The position numbers and the translations under genes were made by a program. A stretch of DNA of 64,000 nt, taken from Massilia horti (GTDB lineage: Bacteria > Pseudomonadota > Gammaproteobacteria > Burkholderiales > Burkholderiaceae_D). A model generated the notes under the pieces. The model saw only the letters and a list, made by a program, of their open reading frames with translations, was not told the origin of the DNA and did no database searches. This document shows positions 1 to 8,289 of this stretch, piece by piece. Every line of letters begins with the position of its first letter. The first letter of the stretch is position 1. The DNA lies in the NCBI RefSeq assembly GCF_004614195.1, contig NZ_SPUM01000007.1:33330-97329 (forward strand), in the 5' to 3' direction.

Positions 1-1
1 G

Positions 2-697
2 CCGTCGCACTTTGCGATCGACGAGCTGGTCGAATGCTTCGGCATCGATCCCCAGCGGGTGTCGGTGGTGCCCATGGGGGTGGACGACGCCTGGCTGGAG
101 AGCGCGCCGGGCGAGCAGGTGGCCGCCACCCTGGCCGCCCACGGATTGCGTGCCGGCTATTTCCTGTTTGTGGGCACACTGCAGCCGCGCAAGAACGTCG
201 AGCGCCTGCTGGAGGCCTACCTGGCATTGCCCGGCCCGGTGCGCGCCGAGCGCCAGCTGGTCATTGTCGGCGGCGCCGGATGGCGCTGCGAGGAACTGCT
301 GCGCCGCATCGACGCCGCGCGCGCCGATGGCGCGCAAGTCGTGTGGCTGAACCAGCTGACCGACGGCCAGGCGCTGCGCCACATCTACGCCGGTGCCGGC
401 GTGTTTGCCTTTCCGTCCCTGTACGAAGGGTTCGGCATCCCGGTGCTCGAGGCGTTTGCCTCACGGGTGCCGGTGGTGGCCTCGAATGCCAGTTCGCTGC
501 CGGAAGTATGCGCCGGCGCAGCACTGGAGGTCGATCCGCGCGATACGCGCGAGCTCAGCAATGCTATGCTTGCGCTGGTTCGCGAACCTGCACTGCGCGA
601 AAGATGCATCGCTGCAGGCAGAGCCCGCGCCGAACAATTGACCTGGCACGTCACCGCGCGCGCGACCGCCGCCGTGTACCGGGCCGTACTTTCCTGA
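2..697 (+). CDS. GT4-family glycosyltransferase, 5' end outside window
   Basis: The reading frame is open from the first bases of the window to a TGA at 695-697, so the last 231 residues of a longer protein are present. The visible part is the C-terminal nucleotide-sugar-binding Rossmann domain of a GT-B glycosyltransferase. It has the RKNVERL segment typical of GT4 and the E-x7-E motif EGFGIPVLE near residue 145 of the fragment. GT4 enzymes are cytoplasmic retaining transferases that add sugars from NDP donors to lipid-linked or polysaccharide acceptors. The next glycosyltransferase begins 4 nt downstream, so the two are co-transcribed parts of a surface polysaccharide locus extending to the left. 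Donor and acceptor cannot be read from the sequence. Confidence 0.85.
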   Translation, partial: PSHFAIDELVECFGIDPQRVSVVPMGVDDAWLESAPGEQVAATLAAHGLRAGYFLFVGTLQPRKNVERLLEAYLALPGPVRAERQLVIVGGAGWRCEELLRRIDAARADGAQVVWLNQLTDGQALRHIYAGAGVFAFPSLYEGFGIPVLEAFASRVPVVASNASSLPEVCAGAALEVDPRDTRELSNAMLALVREPALRERCIAAGRARAEQLTWHVTARATAAVYRAVLS

Positions 698-701
698 CAC
701 C

Positions 702-1847
702 ATGCGCGTCCTTCACTTCTACAAGACTTACTACCCGGACTCGGTCGGCGGCATCGAACAAGTCATCCGCCAACTGTGTGTCGGAACCGGGCGCATGGGC
801 GTGGTCAACCAGGTGCTGTCGCTGTCGCGCCAGCAGGATCTGCGTCCGTTCCAGTTCGAAGGGCACACCGTGCACCGGGTGCCGCTCAATCTCGAGATCG
901 CCTCGAACGCCTGTTCGCTGCCCGCGATCGGCGCGCTGGCGCGGCTGGCCGCGGAATCGGACGTGGTGCACTACCATTTCCCGTGGCCGTTCATGGACCT
1001 GACGCACTTCATTGCCCGCATCAGGAAGCCGACCGTGGTGACCTACCATTCGGACATCGTGCGCCAGAAGCACCTGCTGCGCCTGTACCAGCCGCTCAAG
1101 CACCGCTTCCTGCAAAGTGTCGACACCATCATCGCCACCTCGCCCAACTACATGGCCTCGTCGGCAGTGCTGGACCGCTACCGCGACAAGACGCGGGTGA
1201 TCACCTACGGCCTGGACCAGAGCACCTATCCGCGGCCGGAGCCTGAGCGCCTGGCGCACTGGCGCGCCAAGGTCGGCCCCAAGTTCTTCCTGTTCGTCGG
1301 CGTGCTGCGCTACTACAAGGGCCTGCACATCCTGCTCGACGCGGTGGCGGGCACCGACTATCCGGTGGTGATCGTCGGCGCCGGGCCGATCGAGCAGGAA
1401 CTCAAGGCGCATGCGGCGCGCCTGGGCCTGACCAACGTGCTGTTCGTCGGCGCGCTGGACGACCTGGACAAGGTGGCGCTGCTGGAGCTGTGTTATGCGG
1501 TGGCGTTCCCGTCGCACCTGCGCTCGGAGGCATTCGGCATCTCGCTGCTGGAAGGGGCGATGTTCGGCAAGCCGATGATCTCGAGCGAGATCGGCACCGG
1601 CACCACCTACATCAACGTCGACGGGGAAACGGGGCTGGTGGTGCCGCCGTCGGATCCGGACGCATTCCGCGCCGCGATGCGCACGCTGTGGGACAACCCT
1701 GGGCTGGCGCATGCGATGGGCGCGCGCGCCGCGGCGCGTTACCACGAGCTGTTCACATCGGAGCAGATGGCCGCCAATTACACCGGCCTGTACCATGAGC
1801 TGGTGGCGCGCCGTGCGCAGGTGGCGCTGGCGGCCGCCAAGGCGTAA
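702..1847 (+). CDS. GT4-family glycosyltransferase
   Basis: This complete 381-residue GT-B glycosyltransferase starts 4 nt after the preceding one. The N-terminal acceptor domain opens with the sugar-transferase signature MRVLHFYKTYYPDSVGGIEQ, where the glycine pair is characteristic of GT4. The C-terminal donor domain carries FVGVLRYYKGLHILLDA and the E-x7-E motif EAFGISLLE. It has no signal peptide and no transmembrane segment, so it should act at the cytoplasmic face. It is the last gene of the left-hand polysaccharide operon and converges with the peptidase gene that follows. It is an extracellular or capsular polysaccharide enzyme by context; the sugar specificity is unknown. Confidence 0.88.
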   Translation: MRVLHFYKTYYPDSVGGIEQVIRQLCVGTGRMGVVNQVLSLSRQQDLRPFQFEGHTVHRVPLNLEIASNACSLPAIGALARLAAESDVVHYHFPWPFMDLTHFIARIRKPTVVTYHSDIVRQKHLLRLYQPLKHRFLQSVDTIIATSPNYMASSAVLDRYRDKTRVITYGLDQSTYPRPEPERLAHWRAKVGPKFFLFVGVLRYYKGLHILLDAVAGTDYPVVIVGAGPIEQELKAHAARLGLTNVLFVGALDDLDKVALLELCYAVAFPSHLRSEAFGISLLEGAMFGKPMISSEIGTGTTYINVDGETGLVVPPSDPDAFRAAMRTLWDNPGLAHAMGARAAARYHELFTSEQMAANYTGLYHELVARRAQVALAAAKA

Positions 1848-1904
1848 ACTCGCTCGCACAGGTGCACCCCCTGAGCGGGAGCGCACAGGTGACAGAAAGC
1901 GGCG

Positions 1905-2345
1905 TTATGTAATTCCCTTGGTGTAGCTGGCCGGGCCTCCGTTGAAGTGCGCGGTCAGTACCTCGAATCGAGGGGCGCCGCCAGACAGGCCGATGTGCAC
2001 CCAGGTGCCCTCGTAGATGAGCTGGTCGAACTTGATGCCGCTGTCGCGAATCAGGCACGCCAATTCCTTCGGCCCGATGCCGCTGCAGTTGATGTCGGCC
2101 GCCAGACCGAGCGTATGGGCGCTACCGTCAGCGCCGCCAATCGCCTTGTTGAGTTCCACGCTGCGGTAGCCGCTCGAGATAATGATTGGCTGGCCGACCA
2201 ACGTGCGCACCTGCTCGAGCGTCTCCGCCAGCAGGGTAAGGTTGTCTATGATCTCGGACGACGGATAGTTGTTGATGCCTCGACGCGTCGCGGTTTGCGA
2301 GGCGATCAGCTCCTCGAGTGTGAAGTGCTTGGTCAGACTCCTCAT
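1905..2345 (-). CDS. M15-family peptidase (phage endolysin-like D-Ala-D-Ala carboxypeptidase)
   Basis: Small 146-residue zinc peptidase of the M15A/VanY-like group, which cuts peptidoglycan stem peptides. The zinc ligands are visible as SAHTLGLAAD (His and Asp) and WVHIGLS (second His), after the conserved SSGYRS loop. There is no signal peptide, as in endolysins that leave the cell through a holin. The frame is open 23 codons further upstream, but the ATG at 2345 is preceded by AAGGAGG at ideal spacing and begins the conserved MRSLTKHFTLEEL. Its ATG overlaps the TGA of a damaged upstream frame. Size and motif order match phage lysis genes, and the surrounding DNA is accessory, so it is probably a prophage remnant. 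Confidence 0.85.
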   Translation of the reverse strand: MRSLTKHFTLEELIASQTATRRGINNYPSSEIIDNLTLLAETLEQVRTLVGQPIIISSGYRSVELNKAIGGADGSAHTLGLAADINCSGIGPKELACLIRDSGIKFDQLIYEGTWVHIGLSGGAPRFEVLTAHFNGGPASYTKGIT

Positions 2346-2520
2346 TTGCGGCCTCCTTGGCGTTTCAAGAATTCCTTGCGCAACGGCACCACGATCTGCA
2401 GAAGGTATAGGCAATGGTGACGGCGGTCAACCACTTTTTGATGGGCTGCCATCCCAGAGCAGGCGCAAGACGGGAAGGAGACGCCGATACAAGGTCGATA
2501 TGCCCTTGCCGCCTACCATG
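2342..2520 (-). pseudogene. Possible frameshifted small phage gene upstream of the M15 peptidase
   Basis: Reading leftward on the minus strand, one frame gives a plausible protein segment ending PALGWQPIKKWLTAVTIAYT. A second frame then continues LQIVVPLRKEFLKRQGGRK and stops at a TGA overlapping the peptidase ATG. Joining the two requires one frameshift near 2398. The ATGA overlap and the position before an endolysin suggest a remnant of a small lysis-cassette gene. This is a reading by eye with no family match. Confidence 0.25.
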
Positions 2521-2562
2521 GAGCTGGAAGAAAGCGATAATGCCGCACGTTACAAGTTAAAC

Positions 2563-3129
2563 CTACTTTGGGACCTGGTCCTTTTTCGGAACAATCTTCG
2601 TCCCGGTAGAATCGGTGAACACAAGTTTTCCGTCGCTCCCACGGTGGACCCGAGTTATTTCAGGAGTCGCGCCGGCAATGAAATCAACCACGACCCGGAA
2701 ACCGCCTGTTGGCGTCTTTTCCAGAACAACGTACCGGTTTCGATCCTTCATCGGTATTTCAACATATGCTAGCTCAAGCATAGTGTCGATGTGGGCACCC
2801 AATTGGTTCGCATAGAACATGCCATAGCCAGGAAACTGTAGCTCCGCTAGGGCGTTATCTAGCGCCTGTGCGTTCGCGAACGATGGTCCAAATCGGGTCT
2901 TCTGCATGAGCGCTTCTACTTGACCTGCCTGCTTGACGCTAAGGTTCTTGACATCGTTCTTGTATTCATCGAAATCAGCGTATGCCCGACTGAGTTGAAT
3001 GCGCTGCCCTTGGTATTCGACATAGGATAGCGTAGCGGATTGGGCAAACGTCACGCAGGGCCACAATGCCCCAAGAAGCAGCACTAGAAGGGGAATTCTG
3101 GACTGACGGGATAACTGGGCTATCTTCAT
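2563..3129 (-). CDS. Secreted protein of unknown function
   Basis: 188 residues, not recognised as any family. The N-terminus is a clear Sec signal peptide: a basic start, then the hydrophobic stretch IPLLVLLLGALWPCVTFA followed by a probable cut before QSA. The mature part is about 160 residues, hydrophilic, with few cysteines and a lysine-rich C-terminus (KIVPKKDQVPK). Base composition is AT-richer than in the flanking core genes, in keeping with acquired DNA. It lies 53 nt downstream of the lipoprotein gene that follows on the same strand, so the two may be co-transcribed. A periplasmic location is expected. Confidence 0.65.
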   Translation of the reverse strand: MKIAQLSRQSRIPLLVLLLGALWPCVTFAQSATLSYVEYQGQRIQLSRAYADFDEYKNDVKNLSVKQAGQVEALMQKTRFGPSFANAQALDNALAELQFPGYGMFYANQLGAHIDTMLELAYVEIPMKDRNRYVVLEKTPTGGFRVVVDFIAGATPEITRVHRGSDGKLVFTDSTGTKIVPKKDQVPK

Positions 3130-3181
3130 TTTCTTGTCGAGTGGAGTATTAGTGGCTCAGGTATTTGTCAGTGCGCCGAAT

Positions 3182-3712
3182 TCAATTCAGTCCGCAGGTC
3201 TGCGTGCTCGCGATAGCTACTTCTCCCGCTGCCCGCACCAGCTTGTATGTTCCATTGTGTTCCCAAGGTACATGCCCTTTGGGGACGCTGGAGGAACCCT
3301 CATATCGTGGCATTTTGAGGTCAATTATTACCGAGTCGGTCGTCAGGATGACTGAGCCCTGCATATCCTTTTGCCACCAGACGGAACTACTACACCCGCG
3401 CCAATGGGTGAAAATGATTCTATCCGCTGGGATGACACCGCGTTCTGTGTCGATGTAGATGTAGTCCGCTATTTTCTCGACATGCGATGGAGCGAACGGA
3501 TTGGACGGCCCATGCATGTTGCCCGAAATTTCAACAGTCTTTCTTACCTCAAGTTCGAATTCGCGAACCAATGCGTCATGAAGGACTATGGTCGGCTCCG
3601 CCGTTTCCTTGTAGTGAAAATTGAATATCGACGCGCAGCCGGCGACTACCAGGAATGGTACGGCGACAAGCAGCCAATAGCGCTTGAAGAAGCCCATAGC
3701 CTTAGCGTTCAT
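3182..3712 (-). CDS. Putative lipoprotein of unknown function
   Basis: About 176 residues with a lipoprotein signal: basic MGFFKRYW, a hydrophobic run, then the lipobox VVAGC. The open frame extends to 3778, but the upstream residues would put a long non-hydrophobic extension before the signal, so a start at MNAKAMGFF (3712) or at MGFFKRYW (3697) is better. The mature domain is not recognised. It contains a Trp/Cys-containing stretch (THWRGCSSSVWW) and alternating hydrophobic segments consistent with a beta-rich fold. Composition is AT-rich compared with the core. An overlapping plus-strand frame at 3371-3727 is treated as a shadow because only the minus strand encodes a coherent signal and lipobox. 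Confidence 0.6.
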   Translation of the reverse strand: MNAKAMGFFKRYWLLVAVPFLVVAGCASIFNFHYKETAEPTIVLHDALVREFELEVRKTVEISGNMHGPSNPFAPSHVEKIADYIYIDTERGVIPADRIIFTHWRGCSSSVWWQKDMQGSVILTTDSVIIDLKMPRYEGSSSVPKGHVPWEHNGTYKLVRAAGEVAIASTQTCGLN

Positions 3713-4266
3713 GACGTTCTGCCTTAATGTTGCCAATTGGGCGGCGCATAACTTTGAGGCACCAGCACCGACGAACACGACGAGCTCGACGTGTTTCGCT
3801 GCGTCTTGATTATTTGGTCCGGTCTGTAGTCGCTAGTTTCGGTCATGGCTCATTTCATGTGATTGATGCCACCTCCGGCAATGCATTAAATCAAGAAGTT
3901 GCAGTTTAATCAATCCCAATAGGTGCTGTAGTCTGTTCCGCCGAGGTTGTGTGACAGACAGGTTGTACCTGGAGTTTATCCTCCAATCAGGAAACCTTGA
4001 GGGAGGGCTGATGGGTACGAACCCACGACAACAGGAATCACAATCCTAAACTCATTTAAAGAACGATTGCGATTTAGCCTGTGGCCAACACTTGGCGGGC
4101 CGATAATGAACAGAGGTTCGGCGGAACTGGCGGCCTCAGCGCTAACGCCGCTCCAACTGCACCACCCTGCAGGCTGGTGCTTGACATGCTCCGCACCTCC
4201 GGTTGATGTCCGCCAAGTTGTCGTAAACCCAACTCAGCCATGATTGCCTCACACAACGGAGGCAAT
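3713..4266. other. Long intergenic region without a convincing gene
   Basis: 554 bases with only short, mutually overlapping frames. The one recognisable item is a tRNA-His 3' fragment at 4003-4047. The composition is AT-rich and resembles the two orphan genes on its left. It probably represents decayed mobile DNA. A longer minus frame at 4074-4439 runs into the transpeptidase gene and has no protein-like features. Confidence 0.5.
4003..4047 (-). pseudogene. tRNA-His(GTG) 3' fragment
   Basis: On the minus strand this reads as the anticodon arm (GGATTGTGATTCC, with GTG as anticodon), then GTTGTCGTGGG, the T-loop start TTCG, and CCCATCAGCC. This is the order and wording of bacterial tRNA-His from the anticodon stem to near the acceptor. 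The 5' half (acceptor and D arm) is absent, one base is missing in the T loop and the acceptor end is altered (CCCTCC), so it is not functional. Fragments of tRNA 3' halves are typical footprints of tyrosine-integrase elements that integrate into tRNA genes. An intact tRNA-His is not in the window. Confidence 0.7.
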
Positions 4267-4674
4267 ATGCACCACAAGCCAACCCACCATGAAACGACCA
4301 GCAAGAAGCAAATAAGGGTCAACTTAACCCAGCAGGTAGTCGAGACATACGACGGCAGCGAGCGAGTCCATCGTTTCGAATGCATCAGCGGCGACACGGA
4401 CCACCGGACCGATAAGGGCCTGTTCAAGATATGGGACAAGCGTCACCCCTACACCAGCCATGCCTACCATGTGCCGATGAATTACGCGCTGTTTTTCACG
4501 CAAGACGGTAAAGCGCTCCACCAATATCACGGGCCTGCCTTTAACGCCGTGCGGATGTTCAAAAAGTCCATCAGCGATTGGTTTGGCTCGCATGGCTGCG
4601 TGCGGCTAAAGGAAGAGGACGCGAAAACGCTTTTCGGGTGGGCGCAGAAAGGGACCACCGTTTATGTCTTCTAG
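4267..4674 (+). CDS. L,D-transpeptidase catalytic-domain protein (YkuD family)
   Basis: 135 residues consisting almost only of an L,D-transpeptidase fold. The active-site signature SHGCVRL (catalytic Cys, His upstream) lies near residue 107, after the typical HGPAF strand. These enzymes make 3-3 cross-links in peptidoglycan or attach proteins to it, using the cysteine as nucleophile. The ATG at 4267 has GGAGG 5 nt upstream and is preferred over the in-frame ATG at 4240. No signal peptide is visible, which is odd for a periplasmic enzyme. Its last 11 bases overlap the next gene, whose product has an N-terminal membrane anchor, so the two are coupled. Confidence 0.8.
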   Translation: MHHKPTHHETTSKKQIRVNLTQQVVETYDGSERVHRFECISGDTDHRTDKGLFKIWDKRHPYTSHAYHVPMNYALFFTQDGKALHQYHGPAFNAVRMFKKSISDWFGSHGCVRLKEEDAKTLFGWAQKGTTVYVF

Positions 4675-5209
4675 CGCACGCATTCGCATCGGACTAATTG
4701 CGGCCGCATGCGCAGTTGCCGGCGCAGCCGTGATTGCCTACACCTCTGGATCACGGCGCGCCACGATCGAGCCAGGCACCACGGTTTTTGCAGCGGAAGA
4801 TGACGGCATTCGCGGGCTGACATACCGGGCCGGTACGATGACGCTGATCGTCAAGCGCGATGGCCAGGGCGGGCGGTTCGACGTCGAAGTCCGGTATGGT
4901 GATGGCAGGCCGGGGCAGCACTGCGACGCGCCCCCGGACCTGTCCGGCATGCTGCCCCGGCTGACGGAGATCACGGCCAAGCGGGAGCTCACGCTCGAGC
5001 AGGCTGCGGCGCAGTTCCCGGTACAGGCCGGCATCCTCCAGCTGGAGGACCAGGTCACCGCGGAGCCGATCCCGCCATTTGCGGTGCGTGCGACGGCGGA
5101 CCGATCGGCAATCGCTCTGGTGTACGGCGATACCGCGATCGAGGCGGCGATCGATCCCAAGACGTTCGCGAGATTGGAAGAGGGGTGCGCGGCTTTAGGA
5201 GGGAAGTAA
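4664..5209 (+). CDS. Membrane-anchored protein of unknown function
   Basis: 181 residues. A short basic N-terminus is followed by one hydrophobic segment (IGLIAAACAVAGAAVIAY), which is a signal anchor or an uncleaved signal. The rest is a soluble periplasmic domain of about 150 residues without a recognised family. The start overlaps the transpeptidase gene by 11 bases, showing translational coupling and suggesting that the products work on the same envelope process. Composition is GC-rich and like the core. No terminator is evident, and the tRNA-Leu fragment begins about 140 nt downstream. Confidence 0.65.
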   Translation: MSSSARIRIGLIAAACAVAGAAVIAYTSGSRRATIEPGTTVFAAEDDGIRGLTYRAGTMTLIVKRDGQGGRFDVEVRYGDGRPGQHCDAPPDLSGMLPRLTEITAKRELTLEQAAAQFPVQAGILQLEDQVTAEPIPPFAVRATADRSAIALVYGDTAIEAAIDPKTFARLEEGCAALGGK

Positions 5210-5350
5210 CGGCGTCGCGCCGTAATGCGAGCCGCCGAACAGGCTGACTCCGAGCCACATCTGTCCTGTCCGCCACGCGGCCACGCCGCACGCGCCCGAG
5301 GCTTCTGTGAACACATCGTCAGCCAGCTCGCGCGCCCGCATAAATATATT

Positions 5351-5398
5351 GTGCCGGGAGCCGGAATCGAACCGGCACGCCTTGCGGCGCGGGATTTT
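5351..5398 (-). pseudogene. tRNA-Leu(CAA) 3' fragment (distal att copy)
   Basis: 48 bases identical to positions 11740-11787 within the intact tRNA-Leu. They cover part of the acceptor, the T arm, the class II variable arm and the 3' side of the anticodon stem. One extra T follows, then unrelated sequence, so the anticodon loop, D arm and 5' acceptor are lacking. It is the far-end attachment-site footprint of the island. Confidence 0.85.
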
Positions 5399-5445
5399 TG
5401 AGTTCGATGGCAATTCTACAAGGTAGCAGGCATGAACGAATTTGT

Positions 5446-7032
5446 TCAAACCAACGGGGGCGCGCTGCATTGCGTGCCTTTCTGCACCTTCTTGAGCCGC
5501 ACGCCTGGCAAGGTACCCGCATAGCGACCATTTTCGATCACCGGCACGCCGTTGACCAGCAGGGTTTGCACGCCACCCGACAGGGCGGTGGGATTGACGT
5601 AGTTGGCCACCGCCTTGAAGCGCTCGGGGTTGAAGATCACGATATCGGCAGCATAGCCGGCACGCAGAAAGCCGCGGCCTTCGAGGCCGATCACGCGCGC
5701 GGTATCACCCGTGCTACGGGCAATAAAGCGGCCTATGCTCATCGTTCCCTCGCGCACCAGATCGCTCCACGCCTTGGGGAATGAGGCGTACATGCGTGGA
5801 TGGCCGGTGCTGCCGTCGGACCCAGTGACCACCCAGTCCTTGTAGGCAAAGGCCTTGATGTTCTCGGCGCTCATGTTGAACGAGGCCAAGTTGGCATCGC
5901 CTTTGCGCAGTGCCTCGATGGCCACCTTGGCCGGCGTCGTTCCCGACTCGCTCGCCAGCTGGGCCAAGGTCTTGCCAGCCGTGACGCCCGCATTGCCGAC
6001 CACCCCGGTTACCAGCAGACGATCCGGGCCACCGCGGCCGGTAATATTCTCTTCAATGGCGCGTTCGATGTCTGCCGCTTGGGCCGGGTCGGCCAGGCGG
6101 CGGCGCAAGGCCTCCATGCCGCCATCGACTGCACTGCGCGGCAAGAGCGCGCTCGAAATCCGCGTGCCTGAGGCATCCCACGGGTACTGGTCTGCCGTGA
6201 CCTGGCGCCCACGTGCACGCGCCTTTTCAATCCTGTCGATCATGGCCTCGGCCTTGCCCCACGCGGCAGGACCGAGCGCCTTGATGTGCGACACGTGCAA
6301 CGGCATGCCCGCCTTCTCGGTGATCTCGAGGGCTTCGTCCAGGGCGCCGACCACACCGATGCCGCTATTGCCTTCCACGCGCAGGTGGGTGTCGTAATAG
6401 CCGCCCATCTTGGCGGCGACGCTGGCCAGGGCGATGACTTCGTCCGTCGCGGCAAAGCTTTGCGGGGCGTAATACAAGCCGGTCGAAAAGCCAAAGGCAC
6501 CGTCACACATATCGCGTGCCACAGCCTGCTGCATTTGCGTGAGCTCTGCGCTAGTTGCCGCACGGTCCACATCCCCAATCACGGCGCGCCGGATGCGGCC
6601 AAAGCCGCTCAGCACCGCATAGTTGGTGCCGGCGGCCGCGCCGGGGCGCTTGGCCTCGCTCAGGCCGTCACCATCATTACCGACGACAACAGTGGAGACA
6701 CCCTGGAAGGCCCAGGCCAAATTGGCGCGCTTGTCCGCGTCCGGGGAGGTGAGCGCGGCGTTGGCATGCGTGTGCGGGTCGATAAAACCCGGCGCCACAA
6801 TCATCCCGCGAGCGTCGATGGTGCGGCGCGCGCTTGCCCTTTGGGCCAGCCACGGCTCCACGGCGACGATGCGGTCGCCCTGAATGGCGATGGCCACGCC
6901 GTCCAGCGTGCGGCCATCACCGTCGACCACCTGGCCATTGACGATCAGCAGGTCGTAAAGCGGCGGTGAGGCCGCCGGGGCAACATTGGCAACGAGCGCC
7001 AGGGCGCTCAACAGGCTGGCTTTAATCAGCAT
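5446..7032 (-). CDS. Exported D-aminoacylase / N-acyl-D-amino-acid deacylase
   Basis: 528-residue metal-dependent amidohydrolase. Residues 1-20 are a Sec signal peptide ending PAASP. The urease-like domain begins with LLIVNGQVVDGDG and has the metal-binding motif GFIDPHTHAN near residue 85. Further matches to the D-aminoacylase group are the stretches DGAFGFSTGLYYAP and HVSHIKALGP, and the C-terminal GYAADIVIFNPE beta-sandwich strand. Such enzymes hydrolyse N-acyl-D-amino acids to a D-amino acid and a carboxylate; the family is usually near 480-500 residues plus signal. It overlaps the carboxypeptidase gene by 11 bases and is the last gene of the island operon. The exact D-residue preference is not deducible. 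Confidence 0.85.
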   Translation of the reverse strand: MLIKASLLSALALVANVAPAASPPLYDLLIVNGQVVDGDGRTLDGVAIAIQGDRIVAVEPWLAQRASARRTIDARGMIVAPGFIDPHTHANAALTSPDADKRANLAWAFQGVSTVVVGNDGDGLSEAKRPGAAAGTNYAVLSGFGRIRRAVIGDVDRAATSAELTQMQQAVARDMCDGAFGFSTGLYYAPQSFAATDEVIALASVAAKMGGYYDTHLRVEGNSGIGVVGALDEALEITEKAGMPLHVSHIKALGPAAWGKAEAMIDRIEKARARGRQVTADQYPWDASGTRISSALLPRSAVDGGMEALRRRLADPAQAADIERAIEENITGRGGPDRLLVTGVVGNAGVTAGKTLAQLASESGTTPAKVAIEALRKGDANLASFNMSAENIKAFAYKDWVVTGSDGSTGHPRMYASFPKAWSDLVREGTMSIGRFIARSTGDTARVIGLEGRGFLRAGYAADIVIFNPERFKAVANYVNPTALSGGVQTLLVNGVPVIENGRYAGTLPGVRLKKVQKGTQCSAPPLV

Positions 7033-8257
7033 CGCCCAAGAGGGTGCTCATCATCGCTTCAGCCGCGGCGCGGGCATCGCGCCGGATCACCTCGACATTG
7101 GTCTCGTCACCAATTTCGTAAGTGGCGGTCGGCACTTTGTAGTACTCGTAGACCCAGGACTTGGCGGTCGGCAGGCCAGGGTTATGGCCCGGCTCGATAC
7201 GCAGTTTCTTGTCGGGCACCAGGGCCTGATAGGCCGTCAACCACTTGCGGGTGAAGCCCGCCGGGCTGGTCACCGCATCGTCGGTCAGGGTGTAGACCGT
7301 GTCGTAATGGGTCGAGTGGAAATCGAGGAATAAACGCAGGCGCTGCTCCGGCGCCTTGTTCAGGGTTTCCAGCAGGCCGCGCATCAATTGTGTTTCGGGC
7401 TGGGCAAAGGGACCCCAGTCGCGATTGAGGTCGGTCTGGCCCAGATTGTGGCGCCAATGGCCACGCGCCACGCCGTCGGGATTGAGCAGGGGAATGGCCT
7501 CGGTCGTGTAGCGCGAGCGGTAGCTACGTGCCAAGGTGTCGTTTTCCAGCAGACGATCCACAAAGGCCTGCATGGCGATCGCGCCCGTGGTCTCGGGCGG
7601 ATGCTGGCGACCAGTCAACACCACATTGCGCGAAGTGGTCGCGCCCGGTTCACGGATGGTGATCTTCTCGATCGGCCGCCCTTCGCGCGATTTGCCGAGC
7701 AGGCCACGATTGACCGTTGGCAATTGGGCGACGCGATCCAGCCACGCCGTGTAATCTTTGGATACCAGCAAGGGCTGGGCCGCAATCTGCGTTTTGCCAG
7801 CAGGGATGGTTAGCTGGATTGTCGCGCTCGGGATCGGCTTCCCGTTCCCGGACGTTTTCCCCTTCGCGTTATTGACGCTAACATCCGCGAGCGGAATGGC
7901 TTGCCAATCCGATCCTTCTGCGCGGAATTTCGGACGATAGCGGTGGCCACAAATGCTGTAGTCCAATTCGATCGTCACCTGCTGGCTTTGACTGCTGCTG
8001 AGCTGAAAAGCGTACCAGGGGCTGCAGTTTGTGACCTGGGCGTCTTCCGGCGTGATCGTCAGCTTGAAGTGGCCGCGCTTGACCACTTCGCAACGGGCAA
8101 ATGCGCCACCTTCAAAGTCGCCCGAAATGGTCGTCGCTTCGTCACTGCAGGTGCTACTGGTTCCCTGGGACGGCGCGGCGGCGGCGGGCAGCGCCGTGAG
8201 CACGCTGCCCGCCAATGCCCCAATCACGTACACGTACTTATGGTTCTCAAAAAGCAT
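7022..8257 (-). CDS. Exported M14-family zinc carboxypeptidase
   Basis: 411 residues with a signal peptide (residues 1-28, cut near ALPAAAAPS). After it come an N-terminal beta domain of about 140 residues and a C-terminal M14 catalytic domain. The zinc motif H-x-x-E is in GRQHPPE near residue 217, the third zinc His is in LDFHSTH, and the catalytic Glu is in TYEIGDET near the C-terminus. M14 enzymes remove C-terminal residues or act on peptide-like amides. The beta-domain plus M14 layout resembles cytosolic-carboxypeptidase-like bacterial members. It overlaps the downstream D-aminoacylase by 11 bases and follows the TonB receptor by 32 bases, so uptake and peptide trimming are encoded together. 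Confidence 0.85.
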   Translation of the reverse strand: MLFENHKYVYVIGALAGSVLTALPAAAAPSQGTSSTCSDEATTISGDFEGGAFARCEVVKRGHFKLTITPEDAQVTNCSPWYAFQLSSSQSQQVTIELDYSICGHRYRPKFRAEGSDWQAIPLADVSVNNAKGKTSGNGKPIPSATIQLTIPAGKTQIAAQPLLVSKDYTAWLDRVAQLPTVNRGLLGKSREGRPIEKITIREPGATTSRNVVLTGRQHPPETTGAIAMQAFVDRLLENDTLARSYRSRYTTEAIPLLNPDGVARGHWRHNLGQTDLNRDWGPFAQPETQLMRGLLETLNKAPEQRLRLFLDFHSTHYDTVYTLTDDAVTSPAGFTRKWLTAYQALVPDKKLRIEPGHNPGLPTAKSWVYEYYKVPTATYEIGDETNVEVIRRDARAAAEAMMSTLLGDAD

Positions 8258-8289
8258 GTCTGGTTCGCTCCTCTAGCTGGCGTGCACGA

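Noticed and set aside
3371..3727. 118-codon plus frame opposite the lipoprotein
   Set aside because: No signal or family features, whereas the minus frame has a signal peptide and lipobox.
5195..5531. Short minus frames across the tRNA-Leu fragment
   Set aside because: Their sequence is translation of tRNA DNA (same peptide as from the intact tRNA) and so not a gene.
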